From Actinoplanes sp. DH11 (GTDB lineage Bacteria; Actinomycetota; Actinomycetes; Mycobacteriales; Micromonosporaceae), in contig NZ_JAHWGU010000036.1 of the NCBI RefSeq assembly GCF_020873875.1, positions 19,819-83,818 on the forward strand: a DNA stretch of 64,000 nucleotides. Reading direction: 5' to 3'. Positions 25,056-33,692 of the stretch are shown piece after piece. The notes beneath the pieces were generated by a model. The model saw only the letters and a list, made by a program, of their open reading frames with translations, searched no databases and had not been told where the DNA came from. Positions within the stretch are counted from its first letter, which is position 1. Each line of letters starts with the position of its first letter. A program made the position numbers and the translations under genes.

Positions 25056-25784
25056 CTAGCTCAGCACCATTTGGCCGGCCAGCAGGAAAGCACCAGTCAG
25101 CACGGCGGCCAGGTTCACCACGAGGAAGAGGCTCACCCAGAACAGGGCGGGCAGGTGGGTGAGGCGGCTGAGCTGGTCGGCGTCGGAGTCGCGCATGCGG
25201 CCGCGCCGGCGGAGCTTCTGCAACTCGAAGACCGGCCGGACACCGCCGAAGAGCAGGAACCAGACACCGGCGTACGCGAACGCGGCCTGCACCTCCGGTG
25301 AGGCGTACCAGGACACCGCGAAGACGATCGCGCCGGTGATCACCAGGGAGACCACGCCGAACAGGTTCCTGATGTTGATCAGCATGAGCAGCAGCAGCAC
25401 CACGGCCAGCCAGAGCAGCAGCGTGATCCGGTTTCCGCCGAGCAGCCAGGCGCCGAGCACCCCGACCAGCGACGGGGCGATGTAGCCACCGAGCAGGGTC
25501 AGGATCATCCCGGGCCCGGTCGGGCGGCCCGCGGACAATGTCAGGCCGGACGTGTCGAACTCCAGCCGGATGCCACGCAGCTTGCGCCCGGTCAGGAGCG
25601 CGAACAGCGCGTGACCGCCCTCGTGAGCGATCGTGACGGCGTTGCGGGCGATCCGCCACACCGGGCGGAACGCGACAGCGAGGAAGCCCACCACTGCGGT
25701 GAGCAGGACGAGCAGTCCGGGCGGGTCGGGCTGAGCACCGAGGAGCTGGTCCCAGAGGTCAGTCACACCGTCGATCGACAACAC
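25056..25784 (-). CDS. M50B-like membrane metallopeptidase
   Basis: 242 residues with about seven hydrophobic helices. The zinc motif is HEGGHALFALLTGR (about 53-66, HExxH form), and a GPGMILTLLGGYIAPSLVG segment corresponds to the second conserved membrane region. M50B-like proteins are presumed intramembrane proteases, but this group has no assigned substrate. GTG 25784 follows a TACAGT box by 7 nt; the longer frame to 25862 is not supported. Converges on pccB. Confidence 0.87.
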   Translation of the reverse strand: MLSIDGVTDLWDQLLGAQPDPPGLLVLLTAVVGFLAVAFRPVWRIARNAVTIAHEGGHALFALLTGRKLRGIRLEFDTSGLTLSAGRPTGPGMILTLLGGYIAPSLVGVLGAWLLGGNRITLLLWLAVVLLLLMLINIRNLFGVVSLVITGAIVFAVSWYASPEVQAAFAYAGVWFLLFGGVRPVFELQKLRRRGRMRDSDADQLSRLTHLPALFWVSLFLVVNLAAVLTGAFLLAGQMVLS

Positions 25785-25791
25785 GCCGGGG

Positions 25792-25797
25792 ACTGTA
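25792..25797 (-). promoter_or_regulatory. -10 box, leaderless type (M50B-like)
   Basis: TACAGT on the minus strand, 7 nt before GTG 25784. Confidence 0.45.
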
Positions 25798-25807
25798 GCC
25801 GATCCGG

Positions 25808-26023
25808 CTATGCGCGGCGGCGTGCCACCACTTTCGCGGGCTCCGGCTGTGGCCGATTCCACGTGCGGGCGACGACCACACCGCCGGCCACCACGGCCAG
25901 CACCGCGAGGACCAGGACAACCGTGAGGAGACCGGTGGCCGCGATCAGGAGCGCTACGTCGGCAACCGTGACGAGCATCCAGAGGGCGAGGGTCGGCTTA
26001 CTGCCGTACCGTCGGCTGTTCAT
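25808..26023 (-). CDS. Small two-helix membrane protein
   Basis: 71 residues from ATG 26023, which has GGAGG 6 nt upstream. Two adjacent hydrophobic helices (about 10-31 and 34-55), then a basic tail (PAKVVARRRA). No family recognised. It follows the kinase gene by 64 bp on the same strand, so it may be expressed with it. Part of its SD lies in a hairpin (26033-26052: CCATCC, 8-nt loop, GGATGG). Confidence 0.65.
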   Translation of the reverse strand: MNSRRYGSKPTLALWMLVTVADVALLIAATGLLTVVLVLAVLAVVAGGVVVARTWNRPQPEPAKVVARRRA

Positions 26024-26087
26024 GGTGTACCTCCATCCGTGATGCTGGATGGAATACCCCGTCGTTCTGGATCTCACTCCTGACGGA

Positions 26088-29000
26088 CTACCGCCCCTTG
26101 AACCCCTGGTAGATGGCTTCGAGGTCCTTCTTCGCGGCATCCCAGTCACCCGGCGACGTGTACCAGGCGAGGCTCCACGTGGTGTCCTCGATCTCGAAGA
26201 CCCGCTTCACCACGTGCTGGTCGTTGCCGCCGCTGGTGGTGTAGGTGAACTCCCAGTCCGCCGCGTCACCCTGGTAGTCGACCTGGTCGACGCCGAGGTT
26301 GTTGTAGTTGCGGTAGTGGCCGGTGCTCTGCTCGTCCCAGTACTCCACCGGGTCGTCGAGCTCCTGATTCACCCGGTTGATGATGAGCAGCCGGTTGTCG
26401 AAGTTCACCCGCGTCTCGTCACCGCCACCGGAGACCGAGGCACCTTTCGGCACCGGCACACTGAATCCGGAGCCGTTGTAGGCCCGCCAGCCGTCCGGCA
26501 CACCAGCGGCAGCCGGCGCCGAACTGGCCGGCGCCGAACTCGGTGCCGCCGGCGACCCGTCCTTGCCCGGCGCGGTGCTGCCGACCGGCGCCGGATTCCC
26601 GGTCGCCACGGCACCACCCAGCGTCGTCGGCTCCTGCGCACCCGACGCGTCGTCACCGAACGCCTGCACCACGATGATGCCGACCAGCAGCAGGAACGTC
26701 AGCACGATGCCCAGACCGATCGCCGCCTGGCGCCGGGTGAGCGTCGTACCGAGCACGGTGATCCCGCCACGGCGCTCCGGCGGCCGCATCTGCATCGGCG
26801 TCCACGCCGGCCGGCTGGGCCGGGCAAAGCCGGGTGCGGACCCGGCCTCACCGACGATGCGCGTCTCCTCGGCGGACGGGACCCGGCGAGGTCCGGGCGG
26901 CGAGAGCGGGGCGACAACGGCGGTACGGTCCACGACTGACGTCCGGTCCGCGTCGTCGTTCCGGCCGCCGCCGTTCTTTCCGGCCTTGCCTCCGCTGCCG
27001 GCCTTGCCCCCGCTGCCGGCCTTGCCGCCTCGCGCGCCGCTGCGGCTCTTGCGGTCGCTCCAAGCAACGACAGACGTCTTGTCGTCATCCGGCGTGCGCC
27101 CGGCGAGCGGCGCCATCACCGTCTTGTCATCGTCCACCGGGCGACCGGTGAGCGGAGCCATGATTGTCTTGTCATCGTCCACCGGGCGACCGGTGAGCGG
27201 AGCCATGATTGTCTTGTCGTCGTCCGCCGGCCGACCGGTGAGCGGAGCCATGACCGTCTTGTCGTCGTCCGCCGGGTGGCCGGTGAGCGGGGCCATGACG
27301 GTCCGGTCGGCATCGGCCATGTGCCCGGCGATGGGCGCCATGACCGTCTTGTCGTCGTCCGTCGGCTTCTCCGCGTCGGCGGGCTGTCCCGGCTTCCCCG
27401 CCTTGGTGGCGTCAGCATTCGTCCCTGCGGTGGCGTAGGCGCCCGCTCCTTGGGCGCCCATGCGGTCGGCGCCCTCGATGTTGGCACCCTTGCCGTCGGC
27501 ACCGGCGCGGGCGGCTGCCTTGCCGTCGGCGCCCGCGCTTCCGGAGACCTTGCCGTCGGCCGTAGCGCTTCCGTCGACCTTGCCGACGGCCGTAGCGCTG
27601 TCGGCGGCCTTGCCGTCGGTGGCTGCGCCTCCGGAGACCTTGCCGTCGGTGGCAGCGCTGGAGTCCTTCGTGCTCGCGGACGTGCCGGACGTCGACACCC
27701 CGGCGGCGTCGCTCGGCGCCTTCCCGCCCGCTCCCGGCGTGGCGGGAGCGGCCAAGATCGGCTGCGCAGCGGAGTCGCTCGACTTCGCACCCGCGCCAGG
27801 TCCGATCGGGGAGGCACTCGCACCCGACTTGGCGGAATCACCCGTTCCCTGACCGGTCCCGGAGCCACCGGCGCCCTGGTTCTCTGCCGCGCCCTGGCCT
27901 GTGGCCGGAACACCCGGCCCCTGGCCCGTAGCGGAACTGCCCGTTCCCTGGCCTGTGACCGAAGCGCTCGGACCGTGATTCGCGGTCGATGCACTCGAAC
28001 CCTGGTCCGTAGCGGAAACGCTCGAACCCTGCTTCACCGTCGAACCGCCGGAAGGCTGCCCAGCGGCCGAGTCGCTCGATCCGGCCTGTGCCCTGACGGC
28101 GTCCGACCCGGCCCGGTCAGCATCCTGCTGTTCAGCTGCTGGCTTCTGGTTCGCGGCTTCCGGCTTGTGACCGGCGTTCGCCGCTTCGGCTGCCGAGGTG
28201 GCAGCGGACGCGGTGGTAGCGGACGCGGCGACAGCCGACGCAGCGGCCTGTTCGGTAGCGGCTACGTGATCGGCGCCGACCTTGTTGCCCCGGTCCGACC
28301 CCTTCGCCTGAATCGTCTTTTCTTCAGCGGCACCCTCGGTCCCGGAGCTACCGGCCCCGGCGCCTTCAGCCGCAAAGCCATCAGTCGCAGCACCGTCAGT
28401 CACAGACTTACCGGCAGTCACCGACTTACCGGCCGCAGCACCGCCAGCCGCAGCGTTTCCGCCAGGCGCCGCACCGCCGGCAACCGCGTCACCGGACGTG
28501 GAACCGCCGGCCGCACCGCCGCCGGCCGCACCGCCGCCGGCCGCAGTGCTGCCAGACGCAGCGCGGTCGCCCGACTCGTCCGTGGCGGCCTTGCTCTCGC
28601 TTCCCCGCTGGTCCGTGATCCCCAGCGCGGCCTCGGCAGGCTGCTCGGCCTTCGCTGGCACAGACGACTGGGCATTTTCGGTCATCCCGATCGGGGCCAA
28701 GGCCGGAGTGGGCGTCCCTGCGGAACCCGTACCGGACGGCCGAGCCGACTCCGCGGACTCCGCGGACTTCGCGGACGACTGCCCCGGCGCCGCGGGTGAC
28801 TGGCCCGGCACCGCGGGTGACTGCCCCGACGCCGCAGGTGACTGCCCTGGCACCGCGGGCGACTGGCCCGGCACCGCGGGCGACTGGCCGGGAGTGGGCT
28901 GCTGTGCCTGCGCGGGCGGGCCACCGGCCGGCATCACGGTCGTGGCCTGGGCGGCGTCGTCCGCCGGCGGGTTCACGATCGGGTAGGCGCCGGTGGCTGC

Positions 29001-30497
29001 GGCCAGGGAACGCTCGTGTTCGGGGGCGGCCTTCTTGCGGCGGTTCGCGGCGACGTCCGCGGCGGTGAAACCGATGCGGGTCGGGCTCGCTGACGTGGCC
29101 GGCGGTTGCGTGGGGCGGGGCGCGGCGGGGTGCACCACGCCAGGCCGGGCGCCATCGTGGCCCGCGGGGCCCCGTGGTGCGGTTGCGGGCGGGTGGCCCG
29201 TACCAGAGAAGTTCGAAGCCGGCGGCGCATCGATGCGCGTCGCGTCCAGGGGTTTCGCCGGCTGCGGGCCGCGGGCCGGCGGGTCGGACGGGGGCGGACC
29301 ACCGACCGGCGCCTTGCCCGGCGCGAAGATCGGCGCACGACCGTCGGCGGGACGACCGTCGTGCGGGCGGCCCTCGACCGGACGACCGTCGTGCGGACGA
29401 CCGTCGCGCGGACGACCGTCGTGCGGACGGCCGTCGACCGGGCGACCGTCGTGCGGACGGCCGTCGACCGGGCGACCGTCGTGCGGACGACCCTGCGGCG
29501 GCGTGGCGGTGACCGGCGGGCGCGGGGTGGGCACGACAGGGGCAGAACCGGTCGCGGTCCCCCAGCCGGTGCCGGGCAGAACGGGCGGGCCACCGGGGCC
29601 TGTCGGCAGCGACGGGCGCTCACGGCCGACGCCCGGCCGGCGCATGGTCGGGCTCATCGGGAAGGCGATCTTCGATCGGCGCCCGGCGGCCCGGGCCAGC
29701 AGGCGCTCGGCCTCCTCCGCGTTGATGCGGTGGGCGGGATCCTTGCGCAGCAACCCGTTGAGTACGGGCTTGAGTGGCCCGGCATTCCGCGACGGAGGAA
29801 CGTTCTCGGTCGCCAGGGCCGCGAGCGTGGCGATCGCGGAGGGCCGCGCGAACGGCGACTGGCCTTCCACGGCGGCGAACAGGGTGGCGCCCAGTGACCA
29901 GAGGTCAGCGGCCGCACCGGCCGTGCCGTCGCGGGCACGTTCCGGAGCGATGTAGGCCGGGGAGCCGAGCACCAGGCCGGTACGCGTCACGTTCGGGTCG
30001 CCGGGCACTGTCGCGAGACCGAAATCGGTCAGCACCACGCGACCGTCGTGGCCGAGCAGAACGTTGCCCGGCTTGACGTCACGGTGCACGACTCCGGCCC
30101 GGTGCGCGGCGCGCAACGCGTTCAGCACGCCCAAGCCGATCTCGGCGGCCCGGACGGCGTTGAACGGTCCGTCCTGCGCCAGCGTGTCCTGAAGTGATCG
30201 GGACGCCACGTACTCCATGACGATCCACGGGTCGGCGTCCGTCCGGAGCACGTCGAAGACACGTACCACGTTGATGTTGTTGAGCCGGGCGATGGCGCGT
30301 GCCTCACGCAGTGAGCGCTCGCGCATCTCCTGCCGCTCGGCCGGGGTCAGCCCCGGCGGCGGAACGAGCTCCTTGATGGCCACGTCCCGGTGCAGGACGA
30401 CATCGGTCGCCCGCCAGACACGCCCCATCCCGCCCTGACCGAGCGGCGCAACGAGCCGGTACCGATCAGCGACAACGAGTGGGGGAGAAGAAGACAT
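26088..30497 (-). CDS. Very large membrane Ser/Thr protein kinase with repeats
   Basis: About 1469 residues. Kinase domain about 13-275: glycine loop GQGGMGRVW, Lys42 (AIKE), catalytic HRDVKPGN (Asp140), DFG at 158-160, SPAYIAPERA activation segment; all key residues present. Then about 980 residues of low-complexity Ala/Gly/Ser/Pro linker with DGRPH and PGQSPAV repeats, and seven 15-residue DDDKTVMAPLTGRP repeats (about 1045-1146). One membrane helix (about 1257-1279) and a C-terminal extracytoplasmic domain of about 140 residues with no PASTA motif. ATG 30497 chosen from a TATTTT box 7 nt upstream. The gene interrupts the carboxylase locus. Confidence 0.9.
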   Translation of the reverse strand: MSSSPPLVVADRYRLVAPLGQGGMGRVWRATDVVLHRDVAIKELVPPPGLTPAERQEMRERSLREARAIARLNNINVVRVFDVLRTDADPWIVMEYVASRSLQDTLAQDGPFNAVRAAEIGLGVLNALRAAHRAGVVHRDVKPGNVLLGHDGRVVLTDFGLATVPGDPNVTRTGLVLGSPAYIAPERARDGTAGAAADLWSLGATLFAAVEGQSPFARPSAIATLAALATENVPPSRNAGPLKPVLNGLLRKDPAHRINAEEAERLLARAAGRRSKIAFPMSPTMRRPGVGRERPSLPTGPGGPPVLPGTGWGTATGSAPVVPTPRPPVTATPPQGRPHDGRPVDGRPHDGRPVDGRPHDGRPRDGRPHDGRPVEGRPHDGRPADGRAPIFAPGKAPVGGPPPSDPPARGPQPAKPLDATRIDAPPASNFSGTGHPPATAPRGPAGHDGARPGVVHPAAPRPTQPPATSASPTRIGFTAADVAANRRKKAAPEHERSLAAATGAYPIVNPPADDAAQATTVMPAGGPPAQAQQPTPGQSPAVPGQSPAVPGQSPAASGQSPAVPGQSPAAPGQSSAKSAESAESARPSGTGSAGTPTPALAPIGMTENAQSSVPAKAEQPAEAALGITDQRGSESKAATDESGDRAASGSTAAGGGAAGGGAAGGSTSGDAVAGGAAPGGNAAAGGAAAGKSVTAGKSVTDGAATDGFAAEGAGAGSSGTEGAAEEKTIQAKGSDRGNKVGADHVAATEQAAASAVAASATTASAATSAAEAANAGHKPEAANQKPAAEQQDADRAGSDAVRAQAGSSDSAAGQPSGGSTVKQGSSVSATDQGSSASTANHGPSASVTGQGTGSSATGQGPGVPATGQGAAENQGAGGSGTGQGTGDSAKSGASASPIGPGAGAKSSDSAAQPILAAPATPGAGGKAPSDAAGVSTSGTSASTKDSSAATDGKVSGGAATDGKAADSATAVGKVDGSATADGKVSGSAGADGKAAARAGADGKGANIEGADRMGAQGAGAYATAGTNADATKAGKPGQPADAEKPTDDDKTVMAPIAGHMADADRTVMAPLTGHPADDDKTVMAPLTGRPADDDKTIMAPLTGRPVDDDKTIMAPLTGRPVDDDKTVMAPLAGRTPDDDKTSVVAWSDRKSRSGARGGKAGSGGKAGSGGKAGKNGGGRNDDADRTSVVDRTAVVAPLSPPGPRRVPSAEETRIVGEAGSAPGFARPSRPAWTPMQMRPPERRGGITVLGTTLTRRQAAIGLGIVLTFLLLVGIIVVQAFGDDASGAQEPTTLGGAVATGNPAPVGSTAPGKDGSPAAPSSAPASSAPAAAGVPDGWRAYNGSGFSVPVPKGASVSGGGDETRVNFDNRLLIINRVNQELDDPVEYWDEQSTGHYRNYNNLGVDQVDYQGDAADWEFTYTTSGGNDQHVVKRVFEIEDTTWSLAWYTSPGDWDAAKKDLEAIYQGFKGR
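27061..27363. repeat. 45-bp coding repeat (DDDKT array) in the kinase
   Basis: Seven units with exact 45-bp period; the shared core GTCTTGTC (GTCCGGTC in one) begins at 27076, 27121, 27166, 27211, 27256, 27301 and 27346. Each encodes D-[DA]-D-[KR]-T-[VIS] followed in six units by MAPL-like residues. Confidence 0.95.
28770..28895. repeat. 21-bp coding repeat (PGQSPAV) in the kinase linker
   Basis: Consecutive 21-bp units encode PGQSPAV, PGQSPAA and variants such as SGQSPAV. Part of the disordered linker. Confidence 0.8.
29335..29495. repeat. 15-bp coding repeat (DGRPH) in the kinase linker
   Basis: About ten 15-bp units encode DGRPH, DGRPV, DGRPR and related pentapeptides just after the kinase domain. 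Confidence 0.85.
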
Positions 30498-30504
30498 CAC
30501 GCAG

Positions 30505-30510
30505 AAAATA
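30505..30510 (-). promoter_or_regulatory. -10 box, leaderless type (large kinase)
   Basis: TATTTT on the minus strand, 7 nt before ATG 30497. Divergent from the accE -10 at 30587. Confidence 0.45.
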
Positions 30511-30586
30511 CCTGGTTCTGTCGAGCGGCCGCGAATTGATCAGCCGAGTGTGGGACACGTGTCACCGGAACTCCGGGCACCCGTCG

Positions 30587-30592
30587 TACGCT
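30587..30592 (+). promoter_or_regulatory. -10 box, leaderless type (accE)
   Basis: TACGCT, 6 nt before ATG 30599. Confidence 0.5.
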
Positions 30593-30598
30593 CGGCTG

Positions 30599-30796
30599 AT
30601 GAATGAGGAACCGCTGGTCAGCGTCGTACGAGGAAGCCTAGACGATCATGAGCTGGCCGCGTTGGCCGCCATCCTGACATCTCGATCCACTTCGGTCAAT
30701 TCCGAAACGCCGTCACAAGCCGCATCCGACTGGCTCCGATCGGCCCGCCCCACCGGCGCGGCTCGCGGCTGGCGAGCGTCCGGCCTGCCCCGCTGA
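30599..30796 (+). CDS. accE: Acyl-CoA carboxylase epsilon subunit
   Basis: 65 residues. The family pattern is plain: PLVSVVRGSLDDHELAALAAIL, then a variable Ser/Thr linker and SDWLRSARP near the end. Epsilon subunits bind the beta subunit and raise carboxylase activity in actinobacteria. Normally it lies directly after pccB; here 5.6 kb and three minus-strand genes separate them. ATG 30599 is chosen from the TACGCT box; an upstream extension overlaps the kinase promoter. Confidence 0.88.
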   Translation: MNEEPLVSVVRGSLDDHELAALAAILTSRSTSVNSETPSQAASDWLRSARPTGAARGWRASGLPR

Positions 30797-30879
30797 CAGC
30801 CGTCCACAGGGGGCAGTCAGGCGGGGCGGGAGCGGTTAGTCTCTTCAGGGATATCCCACCTCGCATTGTGGGGGCCAGG

Positions 30880-31266
30880 ATGATCCCTGACGAGGACCTC
30901 GGTCCGGCGTGGCTGCGCGACTATGGTCACATCGAGGCGGACATCCTTGCCCTGGAAGAGCACGGTGCGAGCCTCGCGGCCGCCGTCGAACGCGACTACG
31001 CCCCACGTGCGGTCACGGTCAGCGACACGATGCTCACCAGGCTGCCCGCCGCCGACCGTGCGTTCAGCGAATTGGACCTCTTCGTGCACGCTCACGAGCG
31101 CGCACAGGAGGTGACGTTGCAGAACGTCTACAACTACGCCAACGGGACGTACGGGTTCGCCACCGCAGCCCAGGACGTCGGCACCCGTTACGCCGACACC
31201 GACGCCCACGCCCGAGCCACCGTCGCCGACGTCCACGCCGCCCTCCGCAGAGCCGGCCTCCAATGA
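30880..31266 (+). CDS. EspC/WXG100-like type VII substrate candidate
   Basis: 128 residues, mostly helical. No signal peptide. The C-terminal third (ATAAQDVGTRYADTDAHARAT) resembles EspC-family type VII substrates and contains a YxxxD signal (Tyr-Ala-Asp-Thr-Asp). ATG 30880 is preceded by a G-rich site; GTG 30868 is an alternative. A TAGTCT box at 30837-30842 is a promoter candidate. Its stop overlaps the next start (ATGA), and the third gene is a mycosin, which supports a type VII link. Family assignment is inference from pattern and context. Confidence 0.6.
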   Translation: MIPDEDLGPAWLRDYGHIEADILALEEHGASLAAAVERDYAPRAVTVSDTMLTRLPAADRAFSELDLFVHAHERAQEVTLQNVYNYANGTYGFATAAQDVGTRYADTDAHARATVADVHAALRRAGLQ

Positions 31267-32507
31267 TCGCCGCGACGGGTGGCGGCGGCGGAACCGACTG
31301 GGCCGCCCTGCGCGTCGACCAGATGTGGGCCATGATCGCTCCCCACGACACGTCCGCGCACACCAGGCTGATCGGCGGCTGGCGCCGGTCGTACGAGCTG
31401 GTGCAACAACACATCACGCAGGTCCGGCAGTACCGCGACAACCTCGCCACGGCCTGGCCCCCATCCCGAAGCCCCGCCGCAGCCGCCTACTTCACCCGCC
31501 TCGACGCCCTGCTGGCCAACCTGGCAGAGACCCAGGAAGCCGCCGCAGCCAACCACCGAGCCTTCGCCGGCGCCACCGGCGCCATCCGGTCCGCCCGGCG
31601 CGAGATGTCAGCGATAGCCCATGAACACGCGGCCAACGAGACCCTGCTGGCGGCGTACGCGGAACAGAAGCACCTCCACCAGCTCACCCCGGGCAAAGCC
31701 CGTGCCGTCCCACCGCAGAGCCCGGTGGCGGACGGCCGCCAGGCGGCGCTGGAGGCGCGAGCGAGGGCGGTGATGTCAGGTTTGAGCACGGAGCTGGCGC
31801 AGGCCCAGGTCTCCTTGGTGGTCCCCACCCCGTACGAGGCGACGCGGGCCATCACCAACAGGAACATCCGCGCCGGAGGAACGGCTGCCTCCTCCGCCAC
31901 CCCACCGCTCAGCACGAAAGCCCCGAGTCTCTTCCACCAACCGACGCCTCCGGGAAGTACCAAACCGGCAGATGTCACACCGTCGCTCCATCGGCGAGGG
32001 TTGGACCGAAGTATCTCCTCCACTTCATCCCCTCATGCCACACCGATTCCGCCGACTTCTGGCGGCGGCGGGCAGGGCGGCGGCGGGCAGGGCGGCGGCA
32101 AAGGCGGCCGTGGCCCGGTCAGGACTCCAGGCCCAGGCCTATCGCCCACGATTTCTGGAGAATCCACCCTCGGGATCATTGCCGCGGCAAGCCGTAACGA
32201 CCAGTCGTCAATGAGCCTTCCGGCCAGGACTTCTCCTCCCATAGCCGGCCATGTGATCGGCGCACCCCCCGGCACACCTTCTGCCGGCCGCACCACCGAG
32301 GCAATGAACTCTCGTCTGATAAATCCCGTGGGCGGCGTCATAGGAGGGACACCCCCACGGGGAAGGTCTGCCGAACCGGCGGATCGATCGGTTCCTCGTC
32401 CCCGTATCCAGGGTGACACCTGGCATGTCCCGGTGAGCGTCGATCCCGTCCTGCAGCCACGGCCGCAGCGGCCCATCGATCCCGGCCCGGCCATCGGACG
32501 TACCTGA
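31263..32507 (+). CDS. PPE-like helical protein with Gly/Pro-rich tail
   Basis: 414 residues. The N-terminal half (about 12-200) is helical with DWAALRVDQMWAMI and regularly spaced Trp/Leu, in the manner of WXG/PPE-type type VII substrates. After residue 210 it becomes Pro/Ser/Thr-rich with a GGGGQGGGGQGGGKGG stretch, ending in PRPQRPIDPGP. Translation is coupled to the preceding gene by an ATGA overlap, and the mycosin gene starts 3 bp after its stop. This tight arrangement suggests the protein is a substrate or partner of that protease. No true PPE motif was seen, so the label is tentative. Confidence 0.55.
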   Translation: MIAATGGGGGTDWAALRVDQMWAMIAPHDTSAHTRLIGGWRRSYELVQQHITQVRQYRDNLATAWPPSRSPAAAAYFTRLDALLANLAETQEAAAANHRAFAGATGAIRSARREMSAIAHEHAANETLLAAYAEQKHLHQLTPGKARAVPPQSPVADGRQAALEARARAVMSGLSTELAQAQVSLVVPTPYEATRAITNRNIRAGGTAASSATPPLSTKAPSLFHQPTPPGSTKPADVTPSLHRRGLDRSISSTSSPHATPIPPTSGGGGQGGGGQGGGKGGRGPVRTPGPGLSPTISGESTLGIIAAASRNDQSSMSLPARTSPPIAGHVIGAPPGTPSAGRTTEAMNSRLINPVGGVIGGTPPRGRSAEPADRSVPRPRIQGDTWHVPVSVDPVLQPRPQRPIDPGPAIGRT

Positions 32508-32509
32508 TC

Positions 32510-33631
32510 ATGCATCGGTTGACGGCGACTACAGCAAGGGTTGCCGTCGCCTTGGTGCTGTCCACCAGCCCGCTGATTCACATGGATGCCGGTTCAGTGC
32601 GCGGAGACCCGTGGCACTTCGAACATCTGCGACTCTGGCGCGCGCACGGAATCAGCACAGGCTCTTCGATAGTCATCGGACTTCCTGACAGCGGCGTATC
32701 CCCGCACCAGGATTTTGCTCGAAACATCCTCTCGGGCACGGACATCACCGCGAAGGGCGGGGGCTCAGGTCAACGTGACCAACTCGGGCACGGAACAGGA
32801 ATGGCGGGATTGATAGCCGGTCACGGCGAGAGGAATGGAGTGACAGGTGTCGCGCCGGCGGCGAAGATCTTGCCGATCCGGACTTTCCGGGTCGCGCCCC
32901 AAAGCCACGCCCTGGCACTCGGCATCCGGTGGGCCGGAACCCATGGAGCACAGGTGATAAACGTATCCCTGACCACCGCGCCGTCCAGAGATCTGGAAGA
33001 TGCCATCTCTCTGGCGCAAGCACGGGACGCACTTGTCATCGCAGGCTCAGGAGACAGCTCCACGGGCGTCCTGCTCGGATACCCGGCTGCGATGCCTGGA
33101 GTGCTCGCGGTAGGAGCCCTCGGCCGAGACGGCGAGCACGCCGATTTCTCAGTGACCGGGCCGAAGGTGGAGATCTGCGCGCCGGGCGTCGGGTTGGTCA
33201 CCACCGGGCCTGATGGCGACTACCGGGAGGTGGACGGGACTTCGGCCGCGACGGCGATCGTCTCCGGGGCCGCGGCCCTTGTCCGCTCGAAATTCCCCGC
33301 GTTGTCGGCTCCGGAGGTTGTTCACCGGCTGACAGCCACGGCCACCGACATCGGGCCTCCCGGCCGTGACGACGAGTGCGGCCATGGGGCGCTCAACATC
33401 GTCAAGGCTCTGACCGCCGACATCCCTCGCGCGTCCGCCGAACCTCCGACTCCCGAACCCCCGGCTCCCGGACCCCCGACTCTCGGACCCGCCGCCGCAG
33501 CGCCCCCGGCCGGACAGCCCGGAAGTCGCCGTTTCCTGACGGTCGCCGCCGTCTCCACGGTGGTCGCCACCACCGGCGCCGTGCTTGCCTACCTCGCAAG
33601 CACCCGACCCCGAACCCGCCGGCGCCCCTGA
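32510..33631 (+). CDS. Mycosin-like S8 serine protease (orphan)
   Basis: 373 residues. N-terminal signal sequence (about 8-26), subtilase domain (about 35-310), Pro-rich linker (about 313-340) and C-terminal membrane helix (about 344-366), the layout of MycP proteases of type VII systems. Catalytic triad: Asp60 (GLPDSGV), His94 (LGHGTGMAG), Ser245 (DGTSAATAI). The oxyanion-hole Asn of the usual AAGN motif is Asp182 here (AGSGDSS). Last of three overlapping or abutting genes. No EccB/C/D/E core component is in the window, so this protease is apparently separated from a secretion machine. Confidence 0.87.
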   Translation: MHRLTATTARVAVALVLSTSPLIHMDAGSVRGDPWHFEHLRLWRAHGISTGSSIVIGLPDSGVSPHQDFARNILSGTDITAKGGGSGQRDQLGHGTGMAGLIAGHGERNGVTGVAPAAKILPIRTFRVAPQSHALALGIRWAGTHGAQVINVSLTTAPSRDLEDAISLAQARDALVIAGSGDSSTGVLLGYPAAMPGVLAVGALGRDGEHADFSVTGPKVEICAPGVGLVTTGPDGDYREVDGTSAATAIVSGAAALVRSKFPALSAPEVVHRLTATATDIGPPGRDDECGHGALNIVKALTADIPRASAEPPTPEPPAPGPPTLGPAAAAPPAGQPGSRRFLTVAAVSTVVATTGAVLAYLASTRPRTRRRP

Positions 33632-33692
33632 CCCGGCAACCGAGGTCCGCCCACCGGGTCCCATCCCCGGGTGGCATCGTCCCTGCCGAGAT

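Noticed and set aside
27061..27363. A CRISPR-like array from regular 45-bp repeats
   Set aside because: The repeats are contiguous, in frame within a kinase gene, with no unique spacers and no cas genes nearby. The 27-bp repeats at 62.5 kb are rejected for the same reason.
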